DNA from: Phoronis ovalis
Taxonomy: Eukaryota; Phoronida; Phoronidae
Direction: 5' to 3'
DNA: 12,025 nucleotides
Assembly: GCA_028565635.1 (NCBI GenBank)
Contig: JAOXYB010047236.1
Span: 1 to 12,025 of the forward strand
Shown here piece after piece: positions 1-8,194 of the stretch. Every line of letters begins with the position of its first letter. Position 1 is the first letter of the stretch. Below the pieces are notes generated by a model. The model made no database searches. It was not told the DNA's origin and was given only the letters and a program-made list of their open reading frames with translations. The translations under genes and the position numbers were made by a program.

Positions 1-437
1 ATATTAACATGGACATTACAGAAGTACATTTGAAGCCAAGTTATCCCTAGCCATTAACACTAGCTTTCAAAAAAATATTTTAGTGACGCTCCCCAGTGAC
101 GCTATATAAATATCTGCTTACAAATATCTTAATTGCAAAGATCAATAAGTTGTCTATTTGTTGACAAGCTATTGAAAAATAGGACCCGGTTGTGTGCCGT
201 AAGAGAGTGTGATAATGTGTCTGGTTTTTGCATTGTGCTTCACAAAGCTGTGCTATCCGCGGATGCGAAAAATTGAATCTATTTTAAAATTACACGAAAG
301 AAAAAGTTAGATCTAAAACATATTAATTATATACGCACGTTTCTTAAAATAAGCGTCGTAATAAAATACAACTTCTTGTTAAATAGCATCCGCAGAACAA
401 TCCTGAACATGTATTTTCTGAAATAGCATTTACATCA
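1..437. other. Non-coding stretch
   Basis: AT-rich with stops in all frames. I see no splice-bounded ORF, RNA gene or transposon end. Confidence 0.5.
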
Positions 438-690
438 GGCTCTTCTAACTGCCATCTTTAAAACTGCATGCAGCGACATCTGGCAAAGAATGTTGTTTTT
501 CAGTGTTTTAATCTCGCCCAATAGTTTTAGCATTTTTTTTGTGAGAAACTTTATATTGCAAAAATTTGAAATGTACTATTTCGTATTATGTCATCATCAC
601 GTGTTCATTTTAATGTACGTGTTTTACTGATCATTTCGATTTTCTTTAAGTTATCTCAAAAATCGATTCTTTAAACATTATGAAACAAAG
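438..690 (+). repeat. Third, diverged copy of the inverted-repeat arm
   Basis: GCTCTTCTAACT, a CC-TCxTTA stretch and CAGCGACATCTGGC (471) match the leader and inner end of the right arm (5282-5324). About 209 nt later, CATTATGAAACAAAGAGTAG (676) matches the outer end CATTATGAGATCAACAGTAG, which is at the same spacing in the other copies (195 and 197 nt from inner end to ATG). The middle aligns only loosely. Orientation is the same as the right arm. Confidence 0.55.
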
Positions 691-835
691 AGTAGGGTCC
701 AAAATCCTTGACCACTTATTTGGAGGCTTTTTTGAGGCCATCAGCGAGTATGATTACCCATACTTTTTAAAGTACTATTCACTTCAGGTCATGCACCTTG
801 ATGATAAACAACAAGGGGCGGATCCGGACATTTGA
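680..835 (+). CDS. Small ORF starting at the conserved ATG of the repeat (hypothetical)
   Basis: 51 codons from ATG (680) to TGA (833-835), beginning MKQRVGSKIL and rich in aromatic residues (FGGFF, EYDYPYFLKYY). The ATG corresponds to the start codon in the two inverted-repeat arms. I do not recognise the protein. It has no signal peptide or clear domain, and ORFs of this size occur by chance in AT-rich DNA. It could be a first coding exon, a relic, or nothing. Confidence 0.2.
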   Translation: MKQRVGSKILDHLFGGFFEAISEYDYPYFLKYYSLQVMHLDDKQQGADPDI

Positions 836-1476
836 GTAAAGTCTGCTGCATATCTGGACATGTGGTACTCATATCAGCGCCCCCATGGTGCGAATAGCAG
901 CACACCGCTCGGAACAAGGTTTATATGAATGAATCTTTTCAGGAACGCTTACATTTAATTTGATACATATTAAATTGCACAAAAACAAAGACACACGCTC
1001 ATCATAATAGTGAAAAACGATGTTCTGTAAAACAAGATTTTGATGAGATATCAATAAATGAAAAGCTTTTATGTTTGGACGTTTTAACCCTCTCGACTGC
1101 TTTGGGTAAAAAAAAAAGTTAATATGTTTTTCGAAGGAAAATTCTAAAGAATTGCGTTTGAACGTTTATGTGCATTAGGGTAACATTAACAAAATGACTA
1201 TTATGTCATGAACATCTTAAACATTATGTTGTTTCAGTTTCCTTGTCTATAACTTTACAAGAGACGTGATACCTAGTTAGAAACAAGTAAGAAACGTTGA
1301 GCTTTTTAATTATATATACTGTCACAAACTGCCGCATATTTGGTATCTATCTTTTGATAACACTTCGAATTGTGCTTGCTCGATTTTCATTGAGGAAAGA
1401 TAAACTTACACTGCGGGAGGTAAGTTATAATAAAAAGATAACAAAATCAAAGCTATTTGAATAAACAATTTTAGTA
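836..1476. other. Non-coding stretch downstream of the PL14 gene
   Basis: No supported gene. A perfect 7-bp inverted pair AACTTAC...GTAAGTT around 1405-1427 gives donor-like sequences on both strands, but no coding exon that I can justify adjoins either one. Confidence 0.45.
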
Positions 1477-1482
1477 TTTATT
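1477..1482 (-). promoter_or_regulatory. Polyadenylation signal AATAAA for the PL14 gene
   Basis: TTTATT on the plus strand is AATAAA on the minus strand, 124 nt beyond the lyase stop codon, a normal distance for a short 3' UTR. The surrounding sequence is AT-rich, so chance occurrence is possible. Confidence 0.5.
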
Positions 1483-1576
1483 TCTTATTATTTAACATAT
1501 ATATTTTATATGCTCTCGCGATTCTACTTAGAAGACAGTAGGCATGATCGTAGCTTATGGATTCCATTTAAACGGT

Positions 1577-1629
1577 TAATCTGCAGTGATTTCGAAGTTA
1601 GAATGCTAATCTGCAGTGACTTCGAAATT
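1577..1629. repeat. Short tandem duplication over the lyase stop codon
   Basis: TAATCTGCAGTGATTTCGAA at 1577 recurs as TAATCTGCAGTGACTTCGAA at 1607, a 30-bp offset with one mismatch over 20 bases. The second copy encodes the last residues and stop of the PL14 lyase; the first lies in the 3' UTR. It looks like a local slippage or duplication event. Confidence 0.75.
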
Positions 1630-1779
1630 TCTGAAGTATGAATACTGGTCTTTTGGAGTTTTATAAGCTGGTGTGCTGCCACCAAAGAATGTGGAGAATT
1701 GAATATAATCTATTGTAATGCCATGTGTGCTCGTAAAGTTCAATCCAGTTTTCTCATAAAAGTGTCCATTGCAATGTAC
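1606..1779 (-). CDS. PL14 lyase, terminal coding exon
   Basis: Opens after the acceptor ..TGTTTACAG at 1780-1782 in phase 0 and runs 57 codons to a TAG at 1606-1608. The peptide starts VHCNGHFYEK and contains FSTFFGGS followed by PKDQYSYFRNFEV, the conserved last beta-strands of the PL14 jelly roll. In-frame codons upstream of 1780 are intronic. An AATAAA lies 124 nt downstream. The last codons are repeated just after the stop (1577-1599). Confidence 0.88.
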   Translation of the reverse strand, partial: VHCNGHFYEKTGLNFTSTHGITIDYIQFSTFFGGSTPAYKTPKDQYSYFRNFEVTAD

Positions 1780-4695
1780 CTGTAAACAGATTGCTATAGT
1801 AAACATTTCAGTTATTGGTCTTGTTAGTAAAATACAAGACGTTATATTCAATTTTCGTTATGTATTGTTTACCCATATGGTTGGTTCTACCTATATAACG
1901 GATTACACTAGGTAGGTAGCATCCGCGCAAGTGTTTCATTTTCTATTATATACAGATATATATATATATATTCGTAGTATTGCTTCCTTCATATTTGAAG
2001 ATCTTAGGCAAGCGCATACGTGAAAGATTATATCTATTTGACATATTAAAAGAAATATCTAAATCCAAATCCAAGAGAGACTCTCCATTCATGGGCGACT
2101 GGATATCTAGTTATACGTTTCTGTCCCAAGTAAAAGTTGATTCTGAGAAAATGTCAGATAACTGAAGAATTCGCTCTTGAAGTATTATGCTTTACTGCAT
2201 AGTGTAACATGGTTTAAGGACCGTGTTGCTTTTCTGATCCGCTTCTATAGTAACATAAAGTGTTATAAAAAACAAATTTCACAAAAAAGGTACCTTAACA
2301 TATCCGTCATTGCTTCCAGGTGAGTTTAATTTCACTTCTTGAGATATTTTATTCCATTGTTTTGTTTTGAAGGTCCACTTTCCACGTCCCAGTGAGGTAC
2401 CGTACTTCTTGTCAAAGCCAATTACGTTGTTTAGCTAGTTTTGGATACACGTGGCGCCCAATAAGTCCCATTATTTTCAGCTTTTGCAGTTACGACAGCG
2501 TATGTTTTTCAAAACCCTAGCCTATTTACCACAGCGTATGTCTTTCACGTTTTGCGGAGCTTATGTATCACAGTTATTTAAAAAGGACGTTTTAGTTGTT
2601 TAAATATAACCAAAATTCCTGGTGTGACTTAAAACTGGTCCACATCAAGGTAGGAGAGTATTATTTACCTGCTAGAAACATATTTCGCATGAATTTAGAT
2701 CCACTGGGATTTCCTGAAAGATGTACCTTATAATTTTATGAAGTGTCATTAAACGCTAAATTTGATGTCCTAATATTTTATCTTATTGTAATATTGGTAT
2801 TTTTCTGGGAGTAGAAAGTTTGGTTATCATATCAGTACGAAATATTAATTAGAAATCTAATATTGAAATTAGGGAATACGACATTTGATTCTTGCGCATA
2901 TATACTTCTTATATTGATTAATTACATTGTAATTTAATTAGGAGACGACGAAAGTAGATGAAGAAATCAATTTTATCCTTTTGCCACATGCTAATTTAAT
3001 AAGCTCAGACATTTTAATTGTTAAAACGTTAAACGTTGCGCACAGAAAGTAAACATAAACTAGATCTAGAGGATGGGTCATTAAAAACTAACAACATTAT
3101 TTATAACGGAGGATTTCCAAACTTTACGTCTCACCTGATGCTTCGGTATATATGCATACACTTCGCCCTGTCCATGTTCACGCCACATAAATCGTGTTGA
3201 GAAACATTTGTACTTTACGGCATCGTTCCCTTTTGACCATTTCTCAGTGCCTCCTCCCAGTCCGGGCAATTTACCGCCTTTGACAAATTTAAAGCCGTCA
3301 GGAAAGTATACTTCGTAGCTGAGAGTGTATCTGTTTCTTGGGCGAAAACCATGTGGTTTCGCGTAAAATCCAAGACCGCCACGGGGACTTTTACGGGGTA
3401 TGTATGAATCTAAAAGATACAAGGGATTATATTTTTCAAGCTTATTAGCTAATTTAAGATACTTTGATATCTCACATTTATGTATAATAGCTGGTTATGT
3501 ATATCATAAAATAATAAAATGTTTCCTGTTAACTTTTACATATAATCTTAAATCCACCATGATAATTTTATTATAAAATTCCTTATACAGAGGTGTCATA
3601 TTAATTTGCGGCATATCAGAGACGTGGAAGATGACTTCATCTGGAAAACCAAGGACTTAACTCTACACATACAAACCGAGTCGAAACTCCGCCCATACGA
3701 GCCTGGATATACATGTATGTACTAAATGAGTTAATATATTTTTTATAGAATAATAAATTTAATATATATATCTCATGAGATATATAATCGAATGTGAACT
3801 CGAATGAATGTGAATCCGCAATTTTCCCTAAAATACATGAAACTCGCAACATAAGTTACACTTTTTCCTGTCTAAATAATGCTTATAATTCTGAATCTGT
3901 TACTATCTTTAGTCGAGTCTACTAGAAAGCATTTTAAAATAAAACATTAAAACTTATCTCTGGCCACCTTTTGGATAGAAAACACGTAAAACTTTATCAT
4001 GTCCGCCGTGAGGATCGTCAACGACTTTGGGATCAGCGGAAAATGTTAATCTTGCATTCCATCCTTCGAGAAAGTTCTTAGAGTTCCACTTTTCCTGCTT
4101 CCAGTCACAGTTTCCTGTACATGAGCATAACAATGATGTGCTATATAAATGCTGAAAATTGCTTATCTGTTACGATTTTGCTCCAACTTCGAATTCCAAC
4201 CTTTCTCTTACCTACAAACCTGACTGCGTATTGTTGAGAAAAAGTATTACAAAGGTATATTTTAATATAACCAAAACAAAAAGGGACTATTTACTGATCT
4301 TAAATTTGTAAATTTTGTATGACAGCGTTAAAACTGTTTAGGAATCCAGTATTTAAAATATCGCCGTCCTAAATATTCGAGACAGTGTGCCACGTATACA
4401 TTTCATTAATTTTGATTAAGAAGAATTAGTGTAACCTGCTATGTTTGTTTAGATGTAATTTCTTTACTCAGCAGTTGCAAAACAGAAAAAGAAAACAGGA
4501 AAAAGATATTAACTCATCATTATGTAAAAAGCATTCAAAGCTACTTTTAATTTGTTACAGGACTAGATACCAGGGAGCGTGCCGTAAATACTTTTGCTAG
4601 TAATACAAATGTGATCACCACGGCCAAGTCCACAGATCGAAAACAGGAATAGGGAGAAAAGTGACACTCAGTAGTATGGCTACTGTTGATCTCAT
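1606..4695 (-). CDS. Polysaccharide lyase family 14 (alginate-lyase type) gene, multi-exon
   Basis: Spliced gene read on the minus strand. Coding exons are 3968-4114 (possibly to 4140), 3135-3409, 2294-2434 and 1606-1779, with a probable first exon at about 4634-4695. Phases fit at each junction (1, 0, 0), and the joined product is about 274 residues, near the usual size of animal PL14 enzymes. PL14 lyases are beta-jelly-roll enzymes that cleave alginate or glucuronan by beta-elimination; animal members are secreted digestive enzymes. Family hallmarks are visible in order: an N-terminal block with NCDW and LEGW, PRGGLGFYAKP, GGKLPGL, CFSTRFMWR, GEVYAYIP, GTSLGRGKW, and a C-terminal FSTFFGGS ... 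PKDQYSYF. The active-site set I recall for the family (Lys in GGK, Ser and Arg in STR, two Tyr in YAY) is complete, so the enzyme is probably active. Family assignment is strong. Substrate (polymannuronate, polyguluronate or glucuronan) cannot be read from the sequence. Exon 1 is the least certain part. Confidence 0.85.
1780..2293 (-). other. Intron of the PL14 gene with a (TA)n tract
   Basis: Bounded by the donor GTACCT at its upper end and the acceptor TTTACAG at its lower end. A TA microsatellite lies at about 1952-1970. A 61-codon plus-strand frame inside it has no supporting signals. Confidence 0.75.
2294..2434 (-). CDS. PL14 lyase, internal exon (GTSLGRGKW block)
   Basis: 47 codons, phase 0 at both ends. 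The acceptor is ..AAAACTAG at 2435-2436 (pyrimidine-poor); the donor is AAG|GTACCT. The peptide contains YGTSLGRGKWTFKT and, further on, QEVKLNSPG then NDGYVK, matching the PL14 segment between the catalytic tyrosines and the C-terminal strands. An in-frame stop immediately upstream of the acceptor supports the exon border. Confidence 0.85.
2435..3134 (-). other. Intron of the PL14 gene
   Basis: 700-bp intron from GTGAGA to AACTAG. It contains a small direct repeat, ACAGCGTATGT followed by TTTCA, at about 2493 and 2532. Nothing coding was seen. Confidence 0.75.
3135..3409 (-). CDS. PL14 lyase, catalytic exon
   Basis: Begins after ..TATCTTTTAG, a good acceptor, in phase 1 and ends CAT CAG|GTGAGA, a strong donor, in phase 0: 92 codons counting the shared one. 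It holds PRGGLGFYAKPHGF, then FVKGGKLPGLGGG with the candidate catalytic Lys (codon 3270-3272), CFSTRFMWREHG with Ser (3198-3200) and Arg (3192-3194), and GEVYAYIPK with two Tyr (3156-3158 and 3150-3152). The Arg-to-Tyr distance of 12 residues and the Tyr-x-Tyr pair match what I recall for structurally studied PL14 enzymes. No stop or frameshift interrupts it. Confidence 0.92.
3410..3967 (-). other. Intron of the PL14 gene
   Basis: 558-bp intron from GTGGCC to CTTTTAG. AT-rich; the only longer frame in it (71 codons on the same strand) has no domain and is interrupted by the splice logic of the gene. Confidence 0.7.
3968..4114 (-). CDS. PL14 lyase, N-terminal domain exon
   Basis: Minimal exon from acceptor ..CATGTACAG to donor AAAAG|GTGGCC, phase 1 at both ends. 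The peptide includes NCDWKQEKWN, FLEGWNARLTF and DKVLRVFYPK, the usual start of the PL14 catalytic domain. Joining to the next exon gives ..FYPK-DSYIPRKSPRGG, as in family members. The frame stays open further upstream, reading LLCSCTGNCDW, and other AG sites at 4141-4142 and 4152-4153 could move the exon start to 4140 or 4151. The start at 4140 joins the candidate signal-peptide exon in phase. The donor is weak after the GT, but the frame of the next exon demands it. Confidence 0.8.
4634..4695 (-). CDS. Probable first exon of the PL14 lyase: start codon and signal peptide
   Basis: ATG at 4693-4695 opens a 26-codon frame beginning MRSTVAILLSVTFLPIPVF: a short basic n-region and a long hydrophobic core, as in a secretory signal. 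The orientation and position (about 500 nt upstream of the N-terminal domain exon) are right. Donors CT|GTGG (ending at 4634), CC|GTGG or TG|GTGA are all phase 2 and would join in frame to an exon starting at 4140, giving ..VFDLTSLLCSCTGNCDW for the first choice. None of these donors is strong. The ATG lies at the outer end of the left arm of the large inverted repeat. This is inference; a cDNA read would settle it. Confidence 0.45.
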
Positions 4696-5523
4696 AATGT
4701 ATAAATAATTAAAATTCCGCAATAACTTGGGGAAAAACAAGGCACCTGAATAAAAGTGAAAACGGCGACACCACCTAATGTAGAACGTGGTATTTTGAAT
4801 TTTTCAAATGCTGATTTGTTTATGAAAAATGTTTTAAAAACTTGGACGTAAAATCAACATAGAAAACAAGTATCTCGCCAGATGTCGCCGCACTCACTTT
4901 ACATGGGAAATCAACACTAAAGGAACACGATTGTAACTTGCATATGAATTGAGAAGTATACCATCCGTGTAAAAAATATTTTGTCTAGCACTTGCGTAAC
5001 ATGAACTTTACTAAAGGACACTCCCAAAAAGTAACGAGAAGCATACCGCTTAAAAGCAAACTATCCGATTATACCAAATATAAAGTTATAAATAATATTT
5101 TGAAAGTTTATGAGGAATACAATAGTCACAAATATAGCTACACTTCGTAAACGTTATGGAAAAGAAACTCTCATGTGGAATGTTTTGGCAATGTTTTACA
5201 TGTCACATAGAAAAACTGTGATCATCATCACAAAGTGAGTCTGCATATTTCGTATGTTTTGGCATTGTCCCTGTGCATAAAGCTCTTCTAACTACCCTCC
5301 TTATGATTGTCGGCGACATCTGGCGAGATTCTTGTTTTCCATGTTGATTTTACGTCCAAGTTTTTAAACCACTTTTCATAAAAAAATGAACATTTGAAAA
5401 ATTCAATATACCACGTTCTACATTAAGTGGGCCATTTTCACTTTTATTCAGGTACTTTGAAGGAAATTATGTTTTTCCAAAAGTTATTGAGGAATTTCTT
5501 ATGCATTATGAGATCAACAGTAG
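4680..5523. repeat. Large inverted repeat (arms 4680-4890 and 5311-5523, 420-bp spacer)
   Basis: The reverse complement of 4680-4890 aligns with 5311-5523 almost end to end at what I judge by eye to be over 80% identity with few small gaps. The inner ends both read CGGCGACATCTGGCGAGAT; the outer ends both read CATTATGAGATCAACAGTAG. Shared blocks include ATGTTGATTTTACGTCCAAG and CACTTTTATTCAGGT. No clear target-site duplication flanks the arms. The left arm abuts the inferred start of the PL14 gene, so the arms may be a duplicated promoter, 5' UTR and start-codon segment; a foldback transposon is the alternative. I see no ORF or recognisable signal in the spacer. Confidence 0.85.
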
Positions 5524-6081
5524 TGCAGTTGCAGCAATTAGTTATTACGTTGAAAGTGTCCATATCTAGATCTGCAACTTTGACCTTATTATTAAACAAT
5601 TAGCTTATGACATAATTTGTAATTGTATATACAGTATAAATACTACTTTTAGGCATACCAATATACAGTAATATACTTTTTAAAGAATTATTTTACACAT
5701 TCAAAGATTTCTATACACCTAGGTAATATTTCCATAACAATCATATAATTATTTCTTATTTACCAGGAAACTATTACAAGAAAAAATCACAGCACACAAA
5801 AACAGAGTTAAAAAATGTATAATTATTACCTAACTTAACAATTGCAAGCAACCACACAACACCAAGGAGACGATAAAACCGCAACATGCTATCAGAGGCT
5901 TTATGTATATAGTAAAATAGGTGACCGCAAATTACTGTACACTGAACAGATAGTGCGTGTTTTGTCTGGAGACATAACGTTTACTGGTACATGGTCATGG
6001 GAAATTGCACCGAATTTATATGGATTAGCAACAATTTACATAAGATTTAGTTTTTTTTAGATGTCCCATTGTATTTATATA
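5524..6081. other. Mostly empty stretch with one open, unassigned frame (5842-6060, +)
   Basis: The ATG in the right arm continues only as a short frame, MRSTVVQLQQLVITLKVS then a stop, that lacks a convincing hydrophobic signal. Further on, 5842-6060 is open for 72 codons with balanced composition (for example LYVYSKIGDRKLLYTEQIVR, TGTWSWEIAPNLYG) but has no ATG at its start, only TTG, and no strong splice sites. I do not recognise it; it may be a gene fragment or chance. Confidence 0.3.
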
Positions 6082-6083
6082 TA

Positions 6084-6287
6084 CAGGGTGTATAAAAAGT
6101 TTGATACTTGTTTTTTTTTGAAATTGTTTTTTTTCTTTAAAATTCATGTATTTAAAAAAAATCTAAAAATAAAATATACATTTTCAAATTATATCCCTAT
6201 GTGCAGTATTGACTTTTCTGATTTCATTTTTTTTAAAGTTTTTTTTGAGTCAAGTGTTACTGAGGTGTAAGCTTTCATCACACCCAG
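6084..6287. mobile_element. MITE-like element with TA target duplication
   Basis: The left end CAGGGTGTATAAAAAGTTT and the reverse complement of the right end, CTGGGTGTGATGAAAGCTT, form imperfect terminal inverted repeats (about 13 of 19 matches) directly flanked by TA on both sides (6082-6083, 6288-6289). The 204-bp interior is T- and A-homopolymer rich with no transposase. Size, TA duplication and the CAGGGTG-type end are typical of non-autonomous Tc1/mariner-like elements. Short degenerate ends in AT-rich DNA leave some chance of coincidence. Confidence 0.5.
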
Positions 6288-6633
6288 TATATATTATGCA
6301 GTATTGAAGAAGCACGTGACTGATTAGATGGAATTGACAATTGATATTCTTGTGATGCATAGATAGACAGAATAATCCTTTAAATAAATGCTCCTGATCA
6401 GGTATAATTAACTGACAACAATAATTTAGAAATGAACAACAAAACTCTTGAAAGCGTAAATGATTATTTAAATAATGGCACCTGATTCAAGCAACTGATA
6501 ACAGAGATTCATGTAAATAAACAAATTAAAATTAAACTTTGCAGCGCACACAGCGTTTTCTTCATTCAAATGCTGGTATCTAGTATTAAGACGCCAGGCC
6601 TGATTCCGGTATGAATCGTGGATAAGACGTATT

Positions 6634-6658
6634 TTGTGTGTGTGTGTGTGTGCGCGTG
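6634..6658. repeat. (TG)n microsatellite
   Basis: A run of alternating T and G, grading into CG/TG steps (TGTGTG..TGCGCGTGT). Simple-sequence repeat, likely length-polymorphic. Confidence 0.9.
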
Positions 6659-7888
6659 TATTCGTATATAGTTAGCCTAAGATACTATATGACGTATAAA
6701 GTTTGAAATTCCAAAATAATAATATTACTTCAGTTCAAAATGATCGTTTTTCTTGTTTCTCCAGCTTAATGACCACTGAAGAATTTAATAACTGTATACA
6801 GGAAAAAACATATTAAACTATGGAATAAAAAAGATCACCCGCTAACAACCACACTCTTGAATCCGAAAACTATGACCCGGATTTTAATATTGATGGACAT
6901 TCGGTCTTGGTCACCTGCCCACTTTGAGTAAACACAAGGGAATTATAAAATGTACTTAGTATCCGATTTAAATGATAACAGCTGAGAGAATTTAAAATTG
7001 ATAACGTTTGATGACTCTGCGATTGTTCTTCTATATTATAGGTTTAAAACAATCCAGAATCGACGGGCTTTTTTTGGTAGAACGTATAGTAAAGTATTGT
7101 CATCAACTTTGACAACGGGCTGAGATCTTTTAACGTTTTATGGATCCATGTCATGAGAAAACATCTCTCTGTTCTAGATCTTCAATTTACACAATGTACG
7201 CAAGATTGACGGTTTCATAAAATAAATTGCATGTAGAACCTTGCAGAATCAATACTTGTCATGAATTTCTTGTTGAAACTGGAAAGCTAATATAACTTAT
7301 AACATAATGTCAATTATAATTATTCATACGCTCTTTTGTAGCATGTTAATTTTGAAGTATTTTGTTATTCTGTTTAGATGTACTTTTAAATTATTGACAC
7401 TTGGGAATTTCTTCGATAATTTAAAAATAAGGAAACAATCTCCTATGTGGTAATTCTAACTGTTCGTCATATCAGTTCGACCCAACCGTACTGTGAAGTT
7501 ACTGTAATACTAAAATTGTTATGTTGCTACTTAAACCGTAATTTACAGGCACAACGCCACTGGTGAAATACAACATAGATGGAAGGTTATCCCCATTTTT
7601 CCTTGATGTACTGTGTACATTAAAAAGCATTTTTTATAATTCTATATAATTGCAATTTGTAACATTATTTATTAATAACCCTAAAATTAATGTACAATAA
7701 CAGTTATGTTACAGTGGTGACAAATGACAAAACAATATAGTTTGATGGTTTTCATATTGTTAGTAAATTAGTCACAGAATTTTCACCCAATAACATTCTT
7801 TCAAGTTAGACCTTCAAGCCTGGTCCACCAGGGACTATTGTGAGATTTCACTATTGGTCTAGTGTTTCTTGAAGATAATGTCATATTA

Positions 7889-7894
7889 TTTATT
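7889..7894 (-). promoter_or_regulatory. Possible polyadenylation signal AATAAA for the 8195-8518 exon
   Basis: TTTATT on the plus strand, about 300 nt past the stop of the candidate terminal exon. The position fits a short 3' UTR but the motif is common in AT-rich DNA. Confidence 0.25.
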
Positions 7895-8194
7895 AGACAG
7901 TGGAACAGGAACAACTATGACCTTCTACACAAAATATACTGTTTTACATTGGATGAATGGCGACACGGGCCAGAGCATTCCTAGTGGCAAACATGACACA
8001 CTATAATTAGAAATGGAACTATTCAAATCTTCTTTAAGAAACTGACGCGTGATTGGTTAGAAACAAATCAATCAAAATAGCTGTTACACTTTATCCTAGC
8101 TGACAAATGCTGACCAGTCAGAGATCAGCCTGGTGCATCTAATCTCACCGCAGAAGTGCAGTACATGGTTTCTGATCATAGCTATTACGATAAC

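Larger units (their letters stand above)
6290..8194. other. Long stretch without a supported gene
   Basis: About 1.9 kb with no ORF over 60 codons, no tRNA-like cloverleaf and no clear repeat beyond the TG run. A 7-residue-rich short frame near 6860-6930 (SENYDPDFNIDGHSV) looks coding-like but is only about 33 codons long without splice support. Confidence 0.5.

Noticed and set aside
869-1054. 61-codon minus-strand frame
   Set aside because: Random-looking composition, no homology that I can see, and no splice or promoter signals.
1980-2165. 61-codon plus-strand frame
   Set aside because: Lies within an intron of the lyase gene on the other strand, with no domain and no convincing splice or start context.
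3637-3852. 71-codon minus-strand frame
   Set aside because: Falls in the intron between two well-supported lyase exons and would break the PL14 domain if included.
4215-4289. Strong minus-strand donor TTTGTAG|GTAAGAG with an open frame upstream (YAVRFVG)
   Set aside because: As a lyase exon it would join in phase to the acceptor at 4115, but there is no Met or signal peptide, the peptide does not resemble a PL14 N-terminus, and the intron would be only about 100 bp. Kept in mind as an alternative.
4561-4637. Minus-strand hydrophobic frame DLAVVITFVLLAKVF, signal-like, ending at CTG|GTATCT
   Set aside because: No in-frame ATG before an upstream stop; the overlapping frame from 4695 has a Met and the right layout.
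6061-6270. 69-codon plus-strand frame rich in Phe and Lys
   Set aside because: It is the translation of T- and A-homopolymers of the MITE-like element.
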